DNA from: Methylomonas lenta
GTDB taxonomy: Bacteria > Pseudomonadota > Gammaproteobacteria > Methylococcales > Methylomonadaceae
Assembly (NCBI RefSeq): GCF_001644015.1
Contig: NZ_LUUI01000163.1
Span: 1 to 47,202, forward strand
Direction: 5' to 3'
DNA length: 47,202 bases
The first letter of the stretch is position 1. Each line of letters begins with the position of its first letter. A program made the translations under genes and the position numbers. Below are positions 45,744 through 47,202 of the stretch, one piece after another. The notes beneath the pieces are model-generated. The model did no database searches, was not told the origin of the DNA, and saw only the letters and a program-made list of their open reading frames with translations.

Positions 45744-46204
45744 TCCCGCTCCCGATTAAAGCCATAAGTTCAGCACTGCTTACACAACATAGGGTGCTAA
45801 TAAACAAAAGGCTCTAAGTTCACAGGCGTTATAAGCAATCAAAAAAGTGAGGCACGCGAATAAATTATAATGATGCAATTGGCCTCTAGCCTGAGTTTTC
45901 GTTACTGTATTTGCCTCTACGTCAGCCTATATTTAACACAAATTATTTATGCTTGGTTAGAAAAAATCAGCCAGTTTAAATCTCTTAAATTAGCGGCTGC
46001 ACAAATTGTGGCCGCTACATTTGTGAGCAGGCAAATTCCGACCCGTTTTTGCCTAATGACAACCCCATCCGATATGACGGCGTTTAGATCACCAATCTGC
46101 CGTGCATAGGAAACTGACAACAGACACCACGGCAATATCTTTTTCTCTATGAAGTGCTGGATAATCAGGTTTCTATGGTGATTGAATTGTTCTAACGTAT
46201 AAAG
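45744..46204. other. 461-base divergent intergenic region
   Basis: Contains promoters for the minus-strand SBP-HK operon and the plus-strand diguanylate cyclase. No clear promoter pair is called. A plus-strand frame ending at 46195 reads QYLFLYEVLDNQVSMVIELF; this faintly resembles the C-terminal strand of RelE/ParE-type toxins but has no intact gene. Two opposed frames over 45870-46135 lack ribosome binding sites and look spurious. Confidence 0.4.
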
Positions 46205-47008
46205 ATGTCACACTTTACCCTAATTACGCTGATACTATCGGCGACTACCCAAGCTCTAGCCGCTATCATTGCATTGCGTGGGCTTCATCTTGCTGGCTCG
46301 TTCCGGCTTTCTTGGATTTGTATATCCGCTGCACTTTTCCTCATGCTCGAAAGAAGGGTGATCCCGATATGGCATATTTATGCCGGAAGGCAGGAAGATC
46401 CACTCAACACATTCATCGGCTTGGCCGTTTCGCTATTAATGCTGTGCGGTGTAATAGGCCTGAAACGGTTGTTTCAACTCATGCACGCGAATGAAGTGGA
46501 ATTGGAGAGACTGGCGCATACCGATTTCCTTACTGGCTTGAATAACCGTCGATATTTCATGAAAAAAGTCAAACAGGAATTGATCCGGGCCGTGCGCTAC
46601 GATAGCGCGTTCTCGCTTATGATGCTAGATATCGATTTCTTCAAGAAGGTGAATGACACTTACGGTCATCACATTGGCGATATCGTCCTGCAGAAAGTGG
46701 CACGCCACTGCCAAAAGACAGTGCGTAGCATCGATATTATTGGCCGGCTTGGCGGTGAGGAGTTTGCCGTATTTCTTCCTGAATCAGGTTACGACAGAGC
46801 CTACGATGTGGCCGAGCGCCTACGCTCGGGCATTGAGGAAACACTACTCGAATGTGTTGGCGATAACCTGCTCCATGTCACTGTGTCGATTGGCTTGGTG
46901 AGCACTGGACACACAGGGAATTCGATTGATGAATTACTTGATCTGGCTGACAAAGCACTTTATGAGGCAAAAACTAGCGGACGCAACAGGATTTGCCGAA
47001 GTCAGTGA
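46205..47008 (+). CDS. Membrane diguanylate cyclase (GGDEF)
   Basis: A 267-residue protein. Three hydrophobic segments (about residues 3-25, 32-48 and 73-92) form a membrane sensor; a short coiled coil leads to the GGDEF domain (about 100-262). The active site is GGEEF, and the preceding RSID, five residues upstream, is an intact RxxD inhibitory I-site, so product inhibition is expected. LTGLNNRRYF and MMLDIDFFKKVNDTYGHHIGD are typical. It should make c-di-GMP, opposing the divergent operon's HD-GYP protein. The start ATG at 46205 has no strong ribosome binding site. Confidence 0.93.
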   Translation: MSHFTLITLILSATTQALAAIIALRGLHLAGSFRLSWICISAALFLMLERRVIPIWHIYAGRQEDPLNTFIGLAVSLLMLCGVIGLKRLFQLMHANEVELERLAHTDFLTGLNNRRYFMKKVKQELIRAVRYDSAFSLMMLDIDFFKKVNDTYGHHIGDIVLQKVARHCQKTVRSIDIIGRLGGEEFAVFLPESGYDRAYDVAERLRSGIEETLLECVGDNLLHVTVSIGLVSTGHTGNSIDELLDLADKALYEAKTSGRNRICRSQ

Positions 47009-47187
47009 GCGAACCGGCCAAAATACGGCCTTAATCGGCTGGATACAAAAAGTCCGTATTTCTAATATTTACCACTCGTTTGACTCATCGGATTTAGACC
47101 GCGTTAATGGCACCGAATCCAGGCGCAATAACATAGACAGACATAGACCGCTAGATTCTAGGTTGTTTTTCTATCCATGGTCAGAGT

Positions 47188-47202
47188 CACTGCCATTAAG
47201 TT
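47188..47202. mobile_element. Truncated end of a second MITE copy
   Basis: CACTGCCATTAAGTT at the very end of the window is a perfect match (15 bases) to the right terminal inverted repeat of the element at 35800-35953. The remaining element lies beyond the window. Confidence 0.7.

Noticed and set aside
45870-46135. Opposed 60-79-codon frames in the SBP/diguanylate cyclase spacer
   Set aside because: No ribosome binding sites, mutually overlapping, no protein family seen.

Overview
The window looks like chromosome from a gammaproteobacterium, most likely a Methylococcales-type methanotroph. This is an inference from the VPLPA-CTERM exoproteins, the csrA-tRNA-Ser-tRNA-Arg synteny, and the mix of housekeeping and cyclic-di-GMP signalling genes. 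No methane oxidation genes lie in the window, so the assignment is tentative.

Region 1 (1-4489, all minus strand) is the end of an integrative conjugative element of the SPI-7/PFGI-1 class. In transcription order it holds ParA, ParB, a DUF2857 (STY4526-like) protein and a STY4528-like replication protein, tightly packed or overlapping. The STY4528-like gene carries six in-frame 23-bp palindromic units (706-917, core GGTTAA-N5-TTAACC) followed by a trinucleotide-repeat palindrome (653-697). This resembles the iteron array plus AT-rich segment that form phage lambda ori inside gene O. I consider this candidate intragenic origin the most interesting signal in the window.

Region 2 (4490-13535) is accessory. 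It holds a three-gene plus-strand operon (unknown protein, ABC_sub_bind-type periplasmic binding protein, histidine kinase), a convergent double-receiver response regulator, a TonB-dependent receptor/cytochrome P450 operon, and a lone AlpA/excisionase-like gene.

Region 3 (13535-33410) is core genome: tRNA-Asn, tRNA-Arg, tRNA-Ser and csrA, then an RbgA-like GTPase, nadA, a DUF2780 lipoprotein, aspS, an FmdB-type zinc ribbon and pyrC. Next come a GT2 glycosyltransferase, two small envelope proteins, argH, argA-cpdA, rppH, a HAD phosphatase, a TusA-like protein, cysG, a small cytochrome c, a two-TM coiled-coil protein, argG and waaA. Three arginine biosynthesis genes are spread over about 9 kb.

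Region 4 (33822-39061) has two adjacent VPLPA-CTERM secreted proteins separated by a strong terminator, a 154-bp MITE-like element with an apparent 12-bp target duplication, ppsA, and a degenerate nested palindrome.

Region 5 (39062-47202) is a signalling island. A minus-strand operon encodes an SsuA/NitT-like binding lipoprotein, a histidine kinase, a single-domain response regulator and a 1061-residue REC-PAS-GAF-PAS-GAF-PAS-HD-GYP protein. A divergent membrane diguanylate cyclase follows. The window ends inside a second copy of the MITE terminus.
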